Shown here: positions 1 through 7,274 of the stretch, piece after piece
Position numbering within the stretch: the stretch's first letter is position 1
How the letters are laid out: each line of letters opens with the position of its first letter
NCBI GenBank assembly: GCA_027084145.1
Contig: JALWLM010000409.1
Coordinates: 1-11,453 of the forward strand
Source of the DNA: Crocinitomicaceae bacterium
GTDB lineage: Bacteria > Bacteroidota > Bacteroidia > Flavobacteriales_D > Crocinitomicaceae
DNA: 11,453 nucleotides
Reading direction: 5' to 3'
Notes under the pieces: model-generated
Database searches by the model: none
The model's input: only the letters and a program-made list of their open reading frames with translations
What the model was told of the DNA's origin: nothing
Position numbers and translations under genes: made by a program

Positions 1-2
1 TC

Positions 3-56
3 TTAAAAACAGACAATCAAGAAATTGCGAAAAAAATGACCATCAAAAACAATTAA
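3..56 (+). CDS. Possible 3' end of an upstream gene (partial)
   Basis: Reading from base 3, 17 sense codons precede a TAA at 54-56, giving a Lys/Asn-rich tail that ends TIKNN. Of the two other plus-strand frames, one stops at once and the other gives a less protein-like tail ending at 82. The piece is too short to assign to a family. In several Bacteroidota trxA follows dnaE, so the DNA polymerase III alpha subunit is one candidate, but nothing visible here confirms it. Confidence 0.3.
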   Translation, partial: LKTDNQEIAKKMTIKNN

Positions 57-80
57 AAAAAATAGAATTCCAATCTTATT

Positions 81-104
81 AAGAATAAATAATATTTAAT
101 TCTT
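81..104 (+). terminator. Weak AT-rich hairpin, possible terminator of the upstream gene
   Basis: AAGAAT at 81-86 pairs with ATTCTT at 99-104, and AAAT at 87-90 pairs with ATTT at 94-97. The result is a 10-bp stem with one bulged A and a 3-base loop, followed by a short T run. Only one pair is G-C, so the stem is weak and could be chance in such AT-rich DNA. It touches the -33 box proposed for trxA. Confidence 0.25.
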
Positions 105-132
105 TTGTATATAAAGGAAAAAATTACCTTTG
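104..132 (+). promoter_or_regulatory. Bacteroidota-type promoter of trxA
   Basis: TAccTTTG at 125-132 is a perfect match to the Bacteroidota -7 consensus TAnnTTTG. TTTG at 104-107 can serve as the -33 box with a 17-base spacer, which is at the short end of the usual range. Transcription would start near 138, leaving an A-rich leader of about 24 bases before the ATG at 162 and no Shine-Dalgarno sequence, as is usual in this phylum. Confidence 0.65.
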
Positions 133-161
133 TTTTTAAAATCATTAAAAATTAAAAAATC

Positions 162-479
162 ATGGCAGTTGAAATAACAGATGCAAATTTTGAAGAAGTC
201 GTAATGAAATCAGACAAACCCGTAGTGGTTGACTTTTGGGCAGCATGGTGTGGCCCTTGCAGAATGATAGGACCAATCATTGAAGAATTAGCTAAAGATT
301 ATGAAGGTAAAGCTATCGTAGGTAAAGTGAATGTTGATGAAAACCCCGGAGTTGCAGGACAATTTGGAATTAGAAGTATCCCTACCGTTATCTTTGTTAA
401 AAACGGAGAAGTAGCTGACAAATCTGTAGGAGCAGTACCTAAAGATACTTTAAAAGCAAAATTAGATGCTTTGCTTTAA
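162..479 (+). CDS. trxA: Thioredoxin
   Basis: This is a cytoplasmic thiol-disulfide oxidoreductase that reduces protein disulfides and is recharged by thioredoxin reductase. At 105 residues it has the normal length of a single-domain thioredoxin with no signal peptide. The redox motif W-C-G-P-C lies at residues 29-33, the buried Asp at 24 within VDFWA, and the conserved cis-proline at 74 within RSIPT. The KVNVDENP segment near 55-62 is also typical. The ATG at 162 is preceded by an A-rich leader and a perfect -7 box, and a strong hairpin follows the stop, so it is probably transcribed alone. Nothing departs from the family. The symbol trxA is used for the general thioredoxin; a second paralogue elsewhere in the genome cannot be excluded. 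Confidence 0.95.
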   Translation: MAVEITDANFEEVVMKSDKPVVVDFWAAWCGPCRMIGPIIEELAKDYEGKAIVGKVNVDENPGVAGQFGIRSIPTVIFVKNGEVADKSVGAVPKDTLKAKLDALL

Positions 480-501
480 CTAAATTTAATAAAATAACAA
501 C

Positions 502-532
502 AAAAAAGATCGTCAATTGGCGGTCTTTTTTT
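502..532 (+). terminator. Rho-independent terminator after trxA
   Basis: AAAAAAGATCG at 502-512 pairs with CGGTCTTTTTT at 521-531, an 11-bp stem with a single G-U wobble. The bases between can extend the pairing further. The stem runs into seven T residues at 526-532. It lies 23 bases after the trxA stop, which fits termination of that transcript. The A-rich left arm means it could also act on the opposite strand. Confidence 0.85.
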
Positions 533-549
533 ATTAATCCATATCTTAG
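517..549 (+). promoter_or_regulatory. Possible weak promoter of the 559-1245 gene
   Basis: TAtcTTaG at 542-549 matches the TAnnTTTG box at all but one fixed position. TTG at 517-519, inside the terminator hairpin, lies 22 bases upstream and could be the -33 box. If real, the transcript would start only a few bases before the ATG at 559. The deviation from consensus and the overlap with the terminator keep this tentative. Confidence 0.35.
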
Positions 550-558
550 CGACAAAAA

Positions 559-1245
559 ATGAACTCTACCTTTATACGACGATTAAAATTTTACGGAATA
601 GGTTTTGGAGCCGGAATTTTATTCATACTCTTCTTTTTTGAAAACAGAGGCTGTTCTTGGTTGCCTGAAAATAGAGTCAAAAACAGCATTCTTGAAAGAG
701 TTTTAGTAATCTCCGAGAAGACACAACAAAAGATGGCCCGAAAAAATATCCGTCCAAAAGATATTGTAGAAGTTCTTAATGATGGTGAAGTCGTATTTGG
801 AGAAGGTAATCGAAGAGAAAAAAACAAGTACTATCAAATAGAAAAAAACGGAAATAAATATTATTTCCTGCTCCCAAGAGAAAGTTTTATTAGTGAAGTA
901 TTTCTTGATAATCCTAATCAACTGGAAGTAACCCGGAGAGGAAGTGGAAAGATGATTCATTTTCCTAATGACAAATATTTAGTTTATATCGAAGAAGATT
1001 CATTATTACTTTGTCAACAAAAATCTTTAGGAATAAAAGATGGCAAAGATGTGCTTCAAGCGATGAAAGAAAATGCTTTTTTTAATTTTGAAAAAACAAA
1101 CTTCAAGACCTATCCAAAACCTGTTCACTCATTTAGTTTTACAACGAAAGAAGGAACTGAGGTTAAGTGCAAAGCAATATGGTATAAGAATAAAATTAAT
1201 GTAACTTCTTTAAGTTTTAAAGGAGATATATGCAATAATCAATAA
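559..1245 (+). CDS. Membrane-anchored protein of unknown function, DUF4258-like
   Basis: This 228-residue protein has unknown function. After a short basic N-terminus (RRLK) there is a hydrophobic glycine-rich segment at about residues 11-27, most likely one membrane anchor. It is followed at once by a G-C-S-W-L-P motif at 31-36. The rest is hydrophilic, and its N-in topology would place it in the periplasm. Residues 50-117 resemble, from memory, the small flavobacterial DUF4258 proteins: a segment ending in DGEVVF, then alternating strands rich in Lys and Tyr. Residues from about 160 onward seem to repeat the same pattern (KDVL, a run of polar residues, then strands ending VTSL), suggesting two related halves. 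It lies alone between the trxA terminator and the lpxD promoter box. Cys32 follows the helix too closely to be a clear lipoprotein signal, since there is no normal lipobox. The family link is recall, not a search result. Confidence 0.75.
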   Translation: MNSTFIRRLKFYGIGFGAGILFILFFFENRGCSWLPENRVKNSILERVLVISEKTQQKMARKNIRPKDIVEVLNDGEVVFGEGNRREKNKYYQIEKNGNKYYFLLPRESFISEVFLDNPNQLEVTRRGSGKMIHFPNDKYLVYIEEDSLLLCQQKSLGIKDGKDVLQAMKENAFFNFEKTNFKTYPKPVHSFSFTTKEGTEVKCKAIWYKNKINVTSLSFKGDICNNQ

Positions 1246-1296
1246 AAGTGTGAATAATTCAATCAACATTCTACAAAAGGATTAAATATCTTTTTT

Positions 1297-1304
1297 TACT
1301 TTTG
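1297..1304 (+). promoter_or_regulatory. Perfect -7 promoter box directly in front of lpxD
   Basis: TActTTTG at 1297-1304 matches TAnnTTTG at every fixed base, and the ATG of lpxD begins only six bases later. A start site at the usual distance would fall at or within a few bases of the ATG, giving a leaderless or near-leaderless mRNA. No convincing TTG -33 box is seen 17-23 bases upstream, so the match could be accidental, with transcription instead coming from the gene before. Confidence 0.5.
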
Positions 1305-1310
1305 AAAATT

Positions 1311-2351
1311 ATGAATTTTACAGCAAAACAAATTGCCGATTTATTACAAGGAGAAATTGTTGGAGATCCAAACAAGGAGGTTACTACCTTAGCAAAGATA
1401 GAAAAAGGATGTGAAGGTGCTTTATCTTTTTTAGCAAATCCTAAATACGAACCTTACATCTACACAACAGCATCCTCTGTTTGTATTGTAAATAAATCAT
1501 TCTCTCCAAGTAAAGAATTGCCGGACTCTTTAACTCTAATCAAAGTTGATGATGCTTATTCTTGCTTTGCAAAACTACTGGAACTTTATGATTCAATGCT
1601 GATAGAAGAACCTCGAATTGACCAACCGTCTTTTATTGACGAATCTGCCTCCATTGGAAAGGATGTTTATATTGGTCATTTTGTTTCTATTGGAAAAAAC
1701 GTTGAAATTGGAGACAATGTTCGTATTTATCCAAATGTAAGCATCGGAAACAATGTCAAAATCAATGATGGAACTACATTGTATTCAGGAGTAACCATCT
1801 ATAGAGATTGTATTATCGGGAAAAAATGCACCATACACGCCGGAGCGGTTATTGGAGCTGATGGCTTTGGGTTTGCTCCTGACAAAAACGGGAAATTTCA
1901 GCGCATCCCTCAGATTGGGAATGTTATTTTGGAAAATAATGTTGATATTGGAGCCAACTCAACCATTGACAGAGCTACAATGGGGAGCACAATTATCAAA
2001 GAAGGAACTAAAATTGACAACCTTGTACAAATAGGACATAATGTAGAAATCGGTAAGGACACCGCTATCGCAGCACAAGTTGGTGTTGCCGGTTCCACAA
2101 CGATTGGAAACAATGTAATGATTGGTGGACAAGCAGGATTTGCAGGACACATTAAAGTTGGAAACAGAGTGATGGTTGCAGCGCAGTCGGGTGTTGGTAA
2201 TAACGTAAAAGATAACACTACAATAATGGGGTCTCCTGCATTTGACAGTAATGATTATAAAAAATCTTTCGTTGGATTTAGACGGCTACCAATGATTTTA
2301 AAACGATTACAAGAGTTAGAAAGTAAAATAAAAAAATTAATTAAAGAGTAG
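1311..2351 (+). CDS. lpxD: UDP-3-O-(3-hydroxyacyl)glucosamine N-acyltransferase
   Basis: LpxD performs the third step of lipid A synthesis. It transfers a 3-hydroxyacyl chain from acyl carrier protein to the 2-amino group of UDP-3-O-acyl-glucosamine, in the cytoplasm. From the ATG at 1311 the protein has 346 residues. The N-terminal uridine-binding domain occupies about 1-100 and begins NFTAKQIADLL. A left-handed parallel beta-helix of hexapeptide repeats ([IV]-G-x-x-x-x) runs from about 108 to 310, and a helical tail ends it. The family motif IGADGFGF lies at 182-189, and the probable catalytic base is His243 in QIGHNV. A TTG nine bases upstream is in frame but is part of the -7 promoter box, and family N-termini fit the ATG. 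Only 10 bases separate it from lpxC-fabZ, so the two are co-transcribed. Confidence 0.95.
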   Translation: MNFTAKQIADLLQGEIVGDPNKEVTTLAKIEKGCEGALSFLANPKYEPYIYTTASSVCIVNKSFSPSKELPDSLTLIKVDDAYSCFAKLLELYDSMLIEEPRIDQPSFIDESASIGKDVYIGHFVSIGKNVEIGDNVRIYPNVSIGNNVKINDGTTLYSGVTIYRDCIIGKKCTIHAGAVIGADGFGFAPDKNGKFQRIPQIGNVILENNVDIGANSTIDRATMGSTIIKEGTKIDNLVQIGHNVEIGKDTAIAAQVGVAGSTTIGNNVMIGGQAGFAGHIKVGNRVMVAAQSGVGNNVKDNTTIMGSPAFDSNDYKKSFVGFRRLPMILKRLQELESKIKKLIKE

Positions 2352-2361
2352 TTAAAATAGT

Positions 2362-3762
2362 ATGGCTGAAAATCAAAGAACGATAGCACAAGAAATTGAA
2401 ATTTCAGGTGTAGGATTACACACCGGAGAAAACGTCAATTTAAAAATTTGCCCGGCAGCAGAGGGGTTTGGATATCGCTTTCAAAGAGTTGATTTGGATG
2501 GTCAACCAATCATTAAAGCAGATTGTGATAATGTTGTATCCACAGATAGAGGTACAACATTAGAACAAAATGGAGCTAAAGTATATACTGTTGAACACGT
2601 ATTATCGGCTCTGTATGGCTGTCAAGTAGACAATGCTCTAATTCAAATGGATGGTCCTGAAGTGCCCATTATGGATGGTAGTGCAAAACCTTTTGTTGAC
2701 GCAATTGAATCTGCAGGATATAAAGAACAAAACAAAGAAAGAGTTTATCTTGAACTCACGGAAAATATTAAATGGGAAGATACAGAGAAACAAATTGAAT
2801 TTTTAGCGATTCCTGACCCTGAATACCGTATCACGGTAATGGTTGATTATAAATCACCTGTGTTAGGCACACAACATGCTTCCATGTATAATATTCGCGA
2901 ATTCATTCCGGAGATAGCTCCTTGTAGAACTTTTGTCTTTTTTAGAGAATTGGAATTTTTAGCTAAAAACAACCTGATCAAAGGAGGTGATTTAGACAAT
3001 GCTATTGTCCTCGTTGAAAGAGACAATATTAGTCAAGAAGAACTTGATGCTTTAGCCAAACTTTTAGGAAAAGAAGATTTAAAAGTATCATTTGACGGTA
3101 TCGGAGTATTAAACAGTACAAAATTAAAATACGAAAATGAACCTGCCCGCCACAAACTTCTAGATATTGTCGGGGATTTAGCTCTTGTTGGAGCTCCTAT
3201 AAAAGCACATATACTTGCTGCAAGACCGGGACACTCCGGAAATGTGAGATTTGCTAAAGTATTAAAAGAACATTGGAAAAAACAACAAAAACAAGGGAAA
3301 ATATTTGACCTTACCAAAGAACCATTATACAATATCAATGATATTGAAAAGATGTTACCGCATAGATATCCTTTTTTGATGGTCGATAAAATTATGGAAA
3401 TCAAAGAAGACTCTATTGTTGGGATTAAAAACATCACAATGAACGAACCGGTTTTCACAGGTCATTTTCCGGGTAATCCGGTATTCCCGGGTGTTTTACA
3501 GATAGAAGCGATGGCACAAGTTGGAGGTATCTTTGCTTTGAGTAAAGTAGAAGATCCACACTTATATTCTACTTATTTTATGAAAATAGACAATGTGAAA
3601 TTCAAGAAAAAAGTGATGCCCGGAGACACTATGGTTTTTGAATTAAAACTATTAAGCCCTATACGAAGAGGACTTGTTAATATGGGAGGAAAGGGATATG
3701 TAAACGGACAATTAGTTGTAGAGGCAGACATGTTAGCACAAGTAGTTAAAGATAAAGTATGA
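2362..3762 (+). CDS. lpxC-fabZ: Bifunctional LpxC deacetylase / FabZ dehydratase fusion
   Basis: One 466-residue chain carries two enzymes. Residues 1 to about 305 are LpxC, the zinc deacetylase that removes acetate from UDP-3-O-acyl-GlcNAc, the committed step of lipid A synthesis. Its zinc ligands appear as His79 (TVEH), His264 and Asp268 (RHKLLD). Glu78 is the probable base and His291 (GHSGN) the second catalytic histidine. After a basic linker (HWKKQQKQGK), residues from about 318 to 466 are FabZ, the 3-hydroxyacyl-ACP dehydratase of fatty-acid elongation. Its motif GHFPGNPVFPGV starts at 367, with catalytic His368 and Glu382. The fusion is characteristic of Bacteroidota. It ties two enzymes that compete for the 3-hydroxyacyl-ACP pool to a single expression level. 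The stop codon overlaps the start of lpxA by four bases (ATGA), implying translational coupling. Confidence 0.96.
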   Translation: MAENQRTIAQEIEISGVGLHTGENVNLKICPAAEGFGYRFQRVDLDGQPIIKADCDNVVSTDRGTTLEQNGAKVYTVEHVLSALYGCQVDNALIQMDGPEVPIMDGSAKPFVDAIESAGYKEQNKERVYLELTENIKWEDTEKQIEFLAIPDPEYRITVMVDYKSPVLGTQHASMYNIREFIPEIAPCRTFVFFRELEFLAKNNLIKGGDLDNAIVLVERDNISQEELDALAKLLGKEDLKVSFDGIGVLNSTKLKYENEPARHKLLDIVGDLALVGAPIKAHILAARPGHSGNVRFAKVLKEHWKKQQKQGKIFDLTKEPLYNINDIEKMLPHRYPFLMVDKIMEIKEDSIVGIKNITMNEPVFTGHFPGNPVFPGVLQIEAMAQVGGIFALSKVEDPHLYSTYFMKIDNVKFKKKVMPGDTMVFELKLLSPIRRGLVNMGGKGYVNGQLVVEADMLAQVVKDKV

Positions 3763-4535
3763 TTAATAAATTAGCAGACATATCACCAAAAGCCGAAATT
3801 GGAGAAAATGTAGAAATCGGACCTTTTACTTTTATAGCAGAAGGAGTAAAAATTGGAAAAGGGACAAAAATACACCCAAATGTTTCTATTTATCCCAATA
3901 CAACTATTGGCGAAAATTGTGAAATATTCCCCGGTGCTGTCATCGGTGTAATCCCTCAAGATCTAAAGTTTGAAGGAGAAAATACCAGTGTAGAAATTGG
4001 TGATAACACTGTTATTCGAGAATGTGTAACAATTCACAGAGGGACAAAAGACAGATGGAAAACGGTCGTTGGAGAAAACTGTCTTTTAATGACTTATGTT
4101 CATGTTGCTCATGATTGTCAAATAGGAAATAATGTCATTTTAGCCAGTTATGTAGGATTATCCGGTCATGTCACAATTGATGATTATGCGATTTTAGAAG
4201 GAAAGGTTGCTGCACAACAATTTGTAAGAATAGGGCAACATGCATTTATTGGCGGAGCTTCATTAGTCCGTAAAAATGTACCTCCTTACATTCGTGCTGC
4301 AAGAGAGCCGTTGACTTATATCGGATTAAACTCTATCGGATTAAGAAGAAGAGGATTTTCTGATGATGACATCAAAATATTAGAAGATATTTACCGAATG
4401 TTATATATTCACAACGGCAGTATTTCTAAAGGTGTTAGTGACATCACTGAAAAAATGATCGATAATCAATACGCAAAAGAAATATTATCTTTTATAGAAA
4501 AATCAGAAAAAGGTATCATCAAAGGATTGGTATAG
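3759..4535 (+). CDS. lpxA: UDP-N-acetylglucosamine O-acyltransferase
   Basis: LpxA starts lipid A synthesis by moving a 3-hydroxyacyl chain from ACP to the 3-OH of UDP-GlcNAc. The 258-residue length is normal. A beta-helix of hexapeptide repeats fills residues 8 to about 175, and the helical C-terminal domain includes LRRRGFSDDDI at 195-205. Family landmarks are PQDLKFEGE (66-74), TIHRGT (91-96) and HVAHD (115-119). His118 is the likely catalytic base. The loop GASLVRKNVPPYI (166-178) lies where the acyl-length ruler sits in studied enzymes, but the accepted chain length cannot be read from it. The start overlaps the lpxC-fabZ stop. The order lpxD, lpxC-fabZ, lpxA is the usual Bacteroidota arrangement. 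Confidence 0.96.
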   Translation: MINKLADISPKAEIGENVEIGPFTFIAEGVKIGKGTKIHPNVSIYPNTTIGENCEIFPGAVIGVIPQDLKFEGENTSVEIGDNTVIRECVTIHRGTKDRWKTVVGENCLLMTYVHVAHDCQIGNNVILASYVGLSGHVTIDDYAILEGKVAAQQFVRIGQHAFIGGASLVRKNVPPYIRAAREPLTYIGLNSIGLRRRGFSDDDIKILEDIYRMLYIHNGSISKGVSDITEKMIDNQYAKEILSFIEKSEKGIIKGLV

Positions 4536-4546
4536 CTCTTTAATTT

Positions 4547-5980
4547 ATGCTTAAACGAGGAGAAATTTTAACGTTAGAGATTACGGATTATGCCTTTGGT
4601 GGAAAGGGAATAGCAAAAATAAACACAGAAAAAGGAGATTTTATTGTTTTTGTAGATAATACTTTTCCGGGACAAAAAGTACGCGCACGAATTGCTAAAA
4701 AAAGAAAAAAACATGCAGAAGCAAAACTCATCGAAATCATCGAACGCTCTCCTGTTGAAGTGATCAACCGGTTTCAAGAAATCTCAGGAGCTCCTTATAT
4801 CTATGTTCCCATAGAAAAACAAATTGAAGAGAAGAAAAAATCTACATTAGACTTATATCGAAAAATTGGGGGTATTCAAAACATCGACGCTATTTTCGAT
4901 GAATTTATTCCTTCTCCTGAAATTTATTTCTATAGAAATAAAATGGAATACAGTTTTTCTTCTATCGAACATGACAAAGCCACAGGAGAAGATATTGATG
5001 ATGCTTTTTCTTTGGGATTTAAACGAAGAGGAACTTGGTGGAAAGTGGAATCTTTAGATAAACCAAGTGGTATGTTTGATGAAGAATGGGAACAAGTCTT
5101 ACCCTCGATAAGAAGTTATTTAAAACAAACCGGACTGCCCGCATGGCATCCTCCTCAAAAAAAAGGTTTTTTCCGGCATATTGTTGTACGTAAATCTTTT
5201 GATGAAGACAGTTTATTAATTAATCTTGTTACTTCTTCCGAAGGAATCGAAAACTTCAATGTAAAAGATTTCTCATTATTCTTACAAGAAAAATTAGGAA
5301 AGAGATTAGCAGGCTTTCAACATACCATTAATGACAATGTTGCTGATCGAGCAAAAATAGAAAATGGTCAATGCCGACTTGTTTACGGAAAACCAACCAT
5401 TGTGGAACGATTATTAGGACTTGACTTTGAAATTTCGATGGAAAGCTTCTTTCAAACAAACCCCAAATCCGCAGAACATCTTTATTCCAAAGCTTTGGAC
5501 TATGTTTTTGAGGAAAAACTAGAAGACCAAGACATTGTAATGGATTTATTTTGTGGAACGGGAACCATTGGCCAAATACTAACCTCTAGAAATAAAGGAG
5601 TGAAAATTATCGGTGTGGATATCGTTAAAGAGGCAATCCAAGATGCTCGAAAAAATGCAGCAAGAAATAACATTTCGAATGTTGATTTTTTTGCCTCTGA
5701 TGTCGGTAAATTCTTAAAAGAATATCCTCAATATAAAAACAAAATAAAAACGATTATCCTTGATCCGCCAAGAGCTGGAATTGCTCCGAAAACTTTACGC
5801 AAAGTCATCGAATTAGGAACTGAGAATATTGTATATATCTCCTGTAACCCTTCTACACAAGCTAGAGACGCCGAAATATTACGCCAAGAAGGATATGAAA
5901 TAGAGAAACTGTCTTTAGTAGATCAATTTCCACATACAGGACACATTGAAGCAGTTGCAAAATTTAAACGAAAAAAATGA
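4547..5980 (+). CDS. TrmA/RlmD-family RNA (uracil-C5) methyltransferase without Fe-S cysteines
   Basis: This is a SAM-dependent enzyme expected to methylate C5 of a uridine in 23S rRNA or tRNA; the exact target is not known. It has 477 residues. A TRAM RNA-binding domain lies at about 1-60. A central domain contains YFYRNKMEYSF (127-137). A Rossmann methyltransferase domain carries DLFCGTG (333-339), LDPPRAG (405-411), the nucleophile Cys433 in SCNPST, and the general base Glu468 in GHIEA. Most RlmD/RumA relatives hold a [4Fe-4S] cluster through C-x5-C-G-G-C in the stretch that here reads FQEISGAPYIYVPIE (76-90). This protein has no cysteine before about residue 270, so the cluster must be absent. 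The catalytic core looks intact. It starts 11 bases after lpxA and overlaps cinA by four bases, so it is probably part of the same operon. RlmD is the nearest name, but the missing cluster makes a specific symbol unsafe. Confidence 0.88.
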   Translation: MLKRGEILTLEITDYAFGGKGIAKINTEKGDFIVFVDNTFPGQKVRARIAKKRKKHAEAKLIEIIERSPVEVINRFQEISGAPYIYVPIEKQIEEKKKSTLDLYRKIGGIQNIDAIFDEFIPSPEIYFYRNKMEYSFSSIEHDKATGEDIDDAFSLGFKRRGTWWKVESLDKPSGMFDEEWEQVLPSIRSYLKQTGLPAWHPPQKKGFFRHIVVRKSFDEDSLLINLVTSSEGIENFNVKDFSLFLQEKLGKRLAGFQHTINDNVADRAKIENGQCRLVYGKPTIVERLLGLDFEISMESFFQTNPKSAEHLYSKALDYVFEEKLEDQDIVMDLFCGTGTIGQILTSRNKGVKIIGVDIVKEAIQDARKNAARNNISNVDFFASDVGKFLKEYPQYKNKIKTIILDPPRAGIAPKTLRKVIELGTENIVYISCNPSTQARDAEILRQEGYEIEKLSLVDQFPHTGHIEAVAKFKRKK

Positions 5981-7203
5981 ACGTTGCCTTAATTTCCATA
6001 GGAGATGAACTGTTAAACGGTCAAACAATAAATACGAATGCGACATGGTTGGGAGAAAAATTAAGTGAACTTGGTGTATCGGTAAAAATCGGACTTACAA
6101 TAAAAGATTGTAAAGAAGAAATTGAATCAGCTCTTGATTTTGTGTTTGATAACGTCGATTTAGTTATTCTTACCGGAGGACTTGGCCCAACTAAAGATGA
6201 CATCACTAAAAAAGTCCTTGCTGAATATTTTAAAACAGAACTCCTGCTCAATCAAGAGGTTTTAGAAAATGTAAAATCTTATTTCAAAAAATGGAATAAG
6301 GAACTTTTAGAAGTTAACATACAACAGGCATACCTTCCTAAAGACGCCCGAATATTGCCTAATAAAAGAGGAACTGCATCCGGTAAGTGGTATGAAAAAG
6401 AAGGTGCTATTGTAATTAGCCTGCCGGGCGTACCTCATGAAATGAAAGGTATTATGGAAGAATATGGTTTTCCTTTGTTACAAGAAAGAATAAAGGAACA
6501 AAAACAAATATCTAGAACATTAAATTTTCAAGGAATCGGAGAAACATATATTGCAGAACGCATCAATGATTTACTTCTTTCATTAGAACAAAAAAAGGTG
6601 AAATACGCTTTTTTACCTGCTCCCGGATTAGTAAGATTAAGATTTGACACACAAAATGAAAGTATTTTAAAAGAACTTGAAAGAACAATTAATATCATTA
6701 AAGAAAGATTAGATGCCTATTTTTTTGGGGAAGGAAAGATAAGCTTAGAAAAAGTGGTTTTTGACCTGTTACAAGAAAATCATAAAACGGTTTCCACAAT
6801 AGAAAGTTGTACTTCCGGTGCTATTGCTACTGCTTTGACTAAGATACCCGGAGTTTCAAATTATTTCAAAGGAACTATTATTGCTTATTCTAATGAGATA
6901 AAAGAAAAACAGGTAGGAGTCCGCAAAGAATTACTCATCAAAAAAGGAGCTGTTAGCGAAGAAGTAGTTGATGCCATGGCTAAAAAAGGTAGAGAAATTT
7001 TTAATACGGATTACTGCATTGCCACCACCGGTATCTTAGGTCCGGGTGACTCGGATGGAGTTAAAGAAGGGACTGTTTGGATAAGTATCGCCTCAAAAGA
7101 CAATATTATAAAAAAATGCTTCCACTTTGGCTCCGGAAGAAATAGAAATAGAGAAATTGCTGTATTAACAGCACTTAATTTATTACGAAAAGTATTATCA
7201 TAA
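5977..7203 (+). CDS. cinA: CinA: MoaB/MogA-like domain plus NMN deamidase domain
   Basis: The 408-residue length is usual for full CinA. The N-terminal molybdopterin-binding-like domain (about 1-170) shows SIGDELLNG (7-15), INTN and TGGLGPTKDD, with LPGVPHEM further on. In characterised homologues this half is an ADP-ribose pyrophosphatase. The C-terminal domain (about 255-405) is of the PncC type, which deamidates nicotinamide mononucleotide in NAD recycling. It shows ESCTSG at 276-281, where most relatives have ESCTGG, and TGILGPG at 351-357. The following loop DSDGVKEGTVW lacks the usual Pro-Val before Gly. These changes look mild and the domain is probably active, but this is unproven. 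Its start overlaps the methyltransferase stop (ATGA), so the two are translationally coupled. A terminator follows. A competence role is known only in some bacteria and is not implied here. Confidence 0.93.
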   Translation: MNVALISIGDELLNGQTINTNATWLGEKLSELGVSVKIGLTIKDCKEEIESALDFVFDNVDLVILTGGLGPTKDDITKKVLAEYFKTELLLNQEVLENVKSYFKKWNKELLEVNIQQAYLPKDARILPNKRGTASGKWYEKEGAIVISLPGVPHEMKGIMEEYGFPLLQERIKEQKQISRTLNFQGIGETYIAERINDLLLSLEQKKVKYAFLPAPGLVRLRFDTQNESILKELERTINIIKERLDAYFFGEGKISLEKVVFDLLQENHKTVSTIESCTSGAIATALTKIPGVSNYFKGTIIAYSNEIKEKQVGVRKELLIKKGAVSEEVVDAMAKKGREIFNTDYCIATTGILGPGDSDGVKEGTVWISIASKDNIIKKCFHFGSGRNRNREIAVLTALNLLRKVLS

Positions 7204-7218
7204 TAAAGTTCTCAACAA

Positions 7219-7252
7219 AAAAACGGGATTTCTTTTTAATCATCCCGTTTTT
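7219..7252. terminator. Bidirectional terminator between convergent genes
   Basis: AAAAACGGGAT at 7219-7229 pairs perfectly with ATCCCGTTTTT at 7242-7252, giving an 11-bp stem with a 12-base loop. The T run on the right serves cinA on the plus strand. The A run at 7217-7223 becomes a U run for the minus-strand gene ending at 7275. The convergent layout and the symmetric sequence both indicate shared use. Confidence 0.88.
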
Positions 7253-7274
7253 ATATGTATCCAATTTTATTGGA

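Noticed and set aside
1246..1296. Terminator between the 559-1245 gene and lpxD
   Set aside because: Only the short imperfect palindrome GAATAATTC is present, with no stable stem or following T run.
1302..1310. In-frame TTG at 1302 as an upstream start for LpxD, adding three residues
   Set aside because: The TTG is part of a perfect -7 promoter box, and the ATG at 1311 gives the N-terminus expected for the family.
1910..2218. Minus-strand open frame opposite lpxD
   Set aside because: It is the complement of hexapeptide-repeat codons, while the lpxD frame shows clear conserved motifs.
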